Assembly: GCA_023265995.1 (NCBI GenBank)
Contig: JAHFSA010000005.1
Location: 176,403-240,402 of the forward strand
Length of the DNA stretch: 64,000 nucleotides
Direction of reading: 5' to 3'
Source of the DNA: Perlucidibaca sp.
GTDB lineage: Bacteria; Pseudomonadota; Gammaproteobacteria; Pseudomonadales; Moraxellaceae
The notes under the pieces were generated by a model. It did no database searches. It was not told where the DNA came from and saw only the letters and a list, made by a program, of their open reading frames with translations. A program made the translations under genes and the position numbers. Shown here piece by piece: positions 60,451 to 64,000 of the stretch (the stretch's first letter is position 1; each line of letters begins with the position of its first letter).

Positions 60451-61462
60451 TTTCGCCGACCGGGTACTGACCTGGTTCGATCGTCACGGCCGCAAGGACC
60501 TGCCCTGGCAGCTTGCGGTCACGCCCTACCGCGTCTGGGTCTCGGAGATCATGCTCCAGCAGACCCAGGTGGCCACGGTCATCCCCTATTTCGAACGCTT
60601 CATGGCGAGCTTCCCGACCCTGGCCGATCTGGCCGAGGCCGCGCTTGATGACGTGCTGCACCACTGGACCGGCCTGGGCTACTACGCCCGCGCCCGCAAC
60701 CTGCACAAGGCGGCACAGCTGGCGGTGGATCGTCATGGCGGCGAGCTGCCGGCGGATCTGGATGCCCTCAGCGCCCTGCCCGGCATAGGCCGCTCGACGG
60801 CGGGCGCCATCCTGTCCCTGGGCATGGGGCAGCGCGCGGCCATTCTCGATGGCAACGTCAAGCGCGTGCTGGCCCGCCACGAGGCGCTGGCCGGCGATCC
60901 GGCCCAGGCCGATGTCCTGCGGCGCTTCTGGCAGGTCGCCGAAGACTGCACGCCGCAGGCACGGGCACCGAACTACAACCAGGCCATGATGGATCTCGGT
61001 GCCATGATCTGCACGCGCACTCGCCCGGCCTGCGCGCTCTGCCCGCTCGCCGACAGTTGTCGCGGGCGCGCCGAGGGCAACCCGGCGCTGTATCCGCAGA
61101 AGAAGCGCAAGGCGGCGGTGCCCGAGCGCAGCACACGCATGCTGCTGCAGCTCAATGAACATGGTCAGGTCTGGATGCAGCAGCGGCCTCCCGCCGGCCT
61201 CTGGGGTGGTCTGTGGACCTTTCCCGAGCTGGCGCTGGATGCCGAGGCGCCGCATGGCCAGGACTGGCCGGCTTTCGTGCATGTGTTCTCGCATTTCCGT
61301 CTGCATATCCACCCGCTGCTGGTGCGGGGGCATGATCAGGCAGGTGCGGTTAACGAGGCTCCGGGGCAGTGGGTTACACTCGCGCCTCTGCCGGCACTGG
61401 GTGTGCCGGCGCCGGTACAACAGTTGTTGCAGCGCCTGCAGGCGCTGGTGGAGAACGAGTGA
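60431..61462 (+). CDS. mutY: Adenine DNA glycosylase MutY
   Basis: MutY excises adenine opposite 8-oxoguanine. The 343-residue protein has the catalytic Glu region [11 protein letters not shown], the helix-hairpin-helix [12 protein letters not shown] with the catalytic Asp in [12 protein letters not shown], an iron-sulfur ligand set [17 protein letters not shown] and a C-terminal NUDIX-like domain. The start seems to be TTG 60431 inside the asmA 3' end; the next in-frame Met is too far into the catalytic domain. It is tightly packed with yggX. Confidence 0.94.
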   Translation: MTSSSNDFADRVLTWFDRHGRKDLPWQLAVTPYRVWVSEIMLQQTQVATVIPYFERFMASFPTLADLAEAALDDVLHHWTGLGYYARARNLHKAAQLAVDRHGGELPADLDALSALPGIGRSTAGAILSLGMGQRAAILDGNVKRVLARHEALAGDPAQADVLRRFWQVAEDCTPQARAPNYNQAMMDLGAMICTRTRPACALCPLADSCRGRAEGNPALYPQKKRKAAVPERSTRMLLQLNEHGQVWMQQRPPAGLWGGLWTFPELALDAEAPHGQDWPAFVHVFSHFRLHIHPLLVRGHDQAGAVNEAPGQWVTLAPLPALGVPAPVQQLLQRLQALVENE

Positions 61463-61740
61463 TGGCGCGCATGGTGTTTTGTCGCAAGTTGAAGCAGGAA
61501 CTCGAAGGCATGGCCTTCGCCCCCTTCCCCGGCCCGCGTGGCCAGGAGCTGTTCGAGACGGTGTCCAAGGAAGCCTGGATGCAGTGGCTGCGCCACCAGA
61601 CCATGCTGATCAACGAGAACCGTCTCAGCGTCATGGATCCGCAGGCGCGCAAGTTCCTCGACGAGCAGCTGGAAAAGTTCCTCAGCGGTGACGACTACGA
61701 GCGGCCGCAGGGCTGGACGCCGGAGAAGCCGGCCTCATGA
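61462..61740 (+). CDS. yggX: Probable Fe(2+)-trafficking protein (YggX)
   Basis: YggX is a small protein linked to iron-sulfur protection and oxidative stress. The 92-residue product reads [19 protein letters not shown] and [19 protein letters not shown], then [19 protein letters not shown] and [14 protein letters not shown]. All are conserved. It starts one base inside the mutY stop (TGATG) and overlaps the next gene by 4 bases, giving a coupled mutY-yggX pair as in E. coli. Confidence 0.97.
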   Translation: MARMVFCRKLKQELEGMAFAPFPGPRGQELFETVSKEAWMQWLRHQTMLINENRLSVMDPQARKFLDEQLEKFLSGDDYERPQGWTPEKPAS

Positions 61741-62207
61741 GCGCGCCCGAGACCCTGGCGACGCGTCCGCGCGGCCCGTCTTCGCTGGCCGAGCTGCAGG
61801 CGGCCTATCCGTTCGTGCATGCGCTGAAGGTGAACTGGGGCGACATGGATGCCCTCGGCCACGTCAACAACGTGATGTACTTCCAGTACCTCGAAAATGC
61901 CCGCATCAGCCTGATGGAAGCGCTGGCGATCTTTCCGCGCCTGTTCGAGGCCGGTGTCGGCATGGTGATTGCGGATGCCCGCTGCCGCTACAAGGCGCCG
62001 GTGGTGTATCCGGATACCTTGCAGATCGGCATGCGTGCCGAGATCACCGGAGAGGACCGCATCGTCTTCCATTACGCGCTGTTCAGCACCGCCCAGCAGC
62101 GCATCGCCGCCGAAGCCGAGACGGTGACGGTCTGCGTCAGCCCGCAGACGGGCCGCCGCACGGCCATGCCGGACTGGTTCCGCGAGCAGTTGCTGACTCT
62201 GGTCTGA
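61737..62207 (+). CDS. Acyl-CoA thioesterase (4HBT hotdog family)
   Basis: The 156-residue protein has the hotdog signature [26 protein letters not shown], with the catalytic-region Asp and the GHVNN loop, and [17 protein letters not shown]. It is a 4-hydroxybenzoyl-CoA-type thioesterase; the acyl substrate is unknown. It is translationally coupled to yggX and ends before the typA terminator. Confidence 0.9.
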   Translation: MSAPETLATRPRGPSSLAELQAAYPFVHALKVNWGDMDALGHVNNVMYFQYLENARISLMEALAIFPRLFEAGVGMVIADARCRYKAPVVYPDTLQIGMRAEITGEDRIVFHYALFSTAQQRIAAEAETVTVCVSPQTGRRTAMPDWFREQLLTLV

Positions 62208-62222
62208 GTGGCTGACGGCAAT

Positions 62223-62246
62223 GTGGCTCGATAGCTGGAGCTGCTG
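62223..62246 (-). repeat. 24-bp intergenic repeat, copy 2 (inverted)
   Basis: The reverse complement matches 43869-43892 exactly over 24 bases. Copy 2 is in the 120-base gap between the thioesterase and typA genes, 16 bases after the stop codon. Flanking bases do not match. Confidence 0.75.
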
Positions 62247-62277
62247 CTTTTGTTGCCATGCAAAACCCTCACGCAAG

Positions 62278-62305
62278 AAAAAGCCCGCCGATTGGCGGGC
62301 TTTTT
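62278..62305. terminator. Bidirectional terminator between thioesterase and typA
   Basis: A perfect 12-bp stem AAAAAGCCCGCC/GGCGGGCTTTTT with a 4-base loop lies between convergent genes, with A/T runs on both sides. Confidence 0.93.
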
Positions 62306-62327
62306 CATTACGCTGACAGCAACGGCA

Positions 62328-64000
62328 TCAGCCGCCGCGGCTGGCGCGCTTGCGATCGTTTTCCGTCAGGTGACGCTTGCGGATGCGGATCGTCTGCGGG
62401 GTGACTTCGACCAGCTCGTCGTCTTCGATGAACTCGAGAGCCTGTTCCAGCGTGAAACGGACGGCCGGGGTCAGCACGATGTTTTCGTCGGTGCCGGAGG
62501 CGCGGACGTTGGTCAGCTGCTTGCCCTTGGTCGGGTTCACGGCCATGTCGTCGCCACGTGCGCAGAGACCGATGACCATGCCTTCGTAGACTTCGGTCTG
62601 CGGGCCGATGAACATGCGGCCGCGTTCCTGCAGGTTCCACAGGGCATAGCCGAGGGCGGTGCCCTGGACCATCGAGATCAGCACGCCGTTCTGGCGCTTC
62701 GCCACGTCGCCGGACTTGACCGGGCCGTAGTGCGAGAAGCTGGAGGTCATGATGCCGGTGCCGGAGGTCATGGTCAGGAACTCGGAGCGGAAGCCGATCA
62801 GGCCGCGCGACGGCACGGTGGCCTCGATGCGGATGCGACCCTTGCCGTCGAGAACCATGTTGGTCATGTCGCCCTTGCGAGCACCCATCTGTTCCATGAC
62901 GCCGCCCTGATGCTGTTCTTCAACGTCGAAAATGACGTTCTCGAACGGCTCGGACTTCACGCCATCGACCATCTTCATGATGACTTCCGGACGCGACACG
63001 CCCATTTCGAAGCCTTCACGACGCATGTTTTCGATCAGCACCGAGAGATGCAGTTCGCCGCGGCCGGAGACCTTGAAGCGGTCCGGGCTGTCGGTGGGTT
63101 CGACGCGCAGCGCGACGTTGTGGATCAGTTCCTTTTCCAGGCGATCCTTGATGTTGCGCGAGGTCACGAACTTGCCTTCGCGACCGGCGAACGGCGAGTT
63201 GTTGACCTGGAAGGTCATGTTCACGGTCGGTTCGTCGACGGTGAGCAGCGGCATGGCTTCGACGCACTGCGGATCGCAGAGGGTGTCGGAAATGCCCAGC
63301 TTTTCGATGCCGGTGATGCAGACGATGTCGCCGGCTTCGGCTTCCGGCACTTCCAGGCGGGTCAGGCCGTGGTAGCCCATGATCTGCAGGATGCGGCCGT
63401 TGCGCTTGTTGCCTTCGCCATCGACGATGGTGACCGGGGTGTTGGTCTTGACGCGACCACGGGTGATGCGGCCGATGCCGATGACGCCGACGTAGCTGTT
63501 GTAGTCCAGCGACGAGATCTGCATCTGGAACGGGCCGTCGCTGTTCACCGGCGGCGGGCTGACGCGATCGATGATGGTCTGGAACAGCGCGGTCATGTCG
63601 GTGCCGAGGTTGTCGGCTTCGAAACCGGAGATGCCGTTCAGGCCGGAGGCGTAGACCACCGGGAAGTCGAGCTGTTCATCGGTGGCGCCGAGGTTGTCGA
63701 AGAGTTCGAAGACCTGGTCCATGACCCAGTGCGGACGAGCGCTCGGGCGGTCGACCTTGTTGAGCACGACGATGGGCTTGAGACCGCGGGCGAAAGCCTT
63801 CATGGTCACGAAGCGGGTCTGCGGCATCGGGCCGTCGACGGAGTCGACGAGCAGGCAGACGGAGTCGACCATGGACAGCACGCGCTCGACTTCACCACCG
63901 AAGTCGGCGTGACCCGGGGTGTCGACGATGTTGATGCGGTACTCCTGGCCGTCACGGGCATCCGTCCAGCGGATGGCGGTGTTCTTGGCCAGAATGGTGA
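62328..64000 (-). CDS. typA: GTP-binding protein TypA/BipA (5' end outside the window)
   Basis: TypA is an EF-G-like ribosomal GTPase for stress and low-temperature growth. The visible 557 codons start within the G domain. They show [31 protein letters not shown], the EF-G-like domains II-III ([27 protein letters not shown]) and the C-terminal TypA-specific domain ([22 protein letters not shown]). Compared with the roughly 605-residue family, about 50 N-terminal residues are off the right edge. No frameshift is seen. Confidence 0.97.
   Translation of the reverse strand, partial: TILAKNTAIRWTDARDGQEYRINIVDTPGHADFGGEVERVLSMVDSVCLLVDSVDGPMPQTRFVTMKAFARGLKPIVVLNKVDRPSARPHWVMDQVFELFDNLGATDEQLDFPVVYASGLNGISGFEADNLGTDMTALFQTIIDRVSPPPVNSDGPFQMQISSLDYNSYVGVIGIGRITRGRVKTNTPVTIVDGEGNKRNGRILQIMGYHGLTRLEVPEAEAGDIVCITGIEKLGISDTLCDPQCVEAMPLLTVDEPTVNMTFQVNNSPFAGREGKFVTSRNIKDRLEKELIHNVALRVEPTDSPDRFKVSGRGELHLSVLIENMRREGFEMGVSRPEVIMKMVDGVKSEPFENVIFDVEEQHQGGVMEQMGARKGDMTNMVLDGKGRIRIEATVPSRGLIGFRSEFLTMTSGTGIMTSSFSHYGPVKSGDVAKRQNGVLISMVQGTALGYALWNLQERGRMFIGPQTEVYEGMVIGLCARGDDMAVNPTKGKQLTNVRASGTDENIVLTPAVRFTLEQALEFIEDDELVEVTPQTIRIRKRHLTENDRKRASRGG

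Overview
The window is a GC-rich (roughly 60-65% by eye) gammaproteobacterial chromosome segment that contains the replication origin. The order mnmE-yidC-yidD-rnpA-rpmH (leftward) facing dnaA-dnaN-recF-gyrB (rightward), parS-like sites inside and just after this cluster, and neighbourhoods such as polA-engB-cytochrome c5/c4-dsbA, gpmI-envC-his, def-fmt-rsmB/dprA and hemF-aroE point to a Pseudomonadales-like organism. The short FeoB and PanZ-like protein would fit a Moraxellaceae-type relative, but the species cannot be named from this sequence alone.

Layout. Positions 1-9451 hold the origin: membrane insertase and RNase P genes to the left, a 491-bp AT-rich intergenic region with a cluster of DnaA boxes, then the initiator, clamp, RecF and gyrase genes, with three parS-like palindromes. 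Positions 9475-22505 hold tRNA modification (dusC), lipid-type oxidoreductases, a PerM-like membrane protein, two acyl-CoA dehydrogenases, an alpha/beta hydrolase, glycyl-tRNA synthetase (glyQS), an exported alanine-rich protein of unknown function and a HopJ-family protein. Positions 22644-31976 hold yidB, the rsmB-fmt-def translation operon, and dprA, tsaC, hemF, aroE, prlC and a YheV-like protein on the other strand. Positions 32013-37710 hold zinc uptake (znuB, znuC, zur), polA and engB. Positions 37866-43747 hold periplasmic cytochromes c5 and c4, dsbA, a FabR/DesT-like TetR regulator with a repeated operator-like motif, a small helical protein, gpmI and envC.

Positions 43934-51181 hold the histidine genes hisF and hisA-hisH-hisB on the minus strand. 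They are separated by a plus-strand block of two flavoproteins, a VF530-family protein and a HigBA toxin-antitoxin pair, plus a minus-strand YkgJ-like protein beside hisA. Positions 51311-53502 hold a PanZ-like acetyltransferase-fold protein, tRNA-Gly(CCC) and a lipoprotein with a metzincin-like zinc site. Positions 53731-57786 hold a sodium:solute symporter and the feoA-feoB ferrous iron transporter with a Cys-rich membrane partner. Positions 57949-62207 hold a tightly packed asmA-mutY-yggX-thioesterase run, and the window ends inside typA.

Most of the window is housekeeping. No phage, insertion sequence, CRISPR array, secondary-metabolite cluster or recognisable new multi-gene system was seen. 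The least explained elements are the exported metzincin-like lipoprotein beside tRNA-Gly, the LEA-like alanine-rich exported protein, the multi-copy GAACA/TGTTC operator array near 40.3 kb, the perfect 32-bp parS-centred palindrome after gyrB, and a 24-bp intergenic repeat found twice in opposite orientation 18 kb apart.
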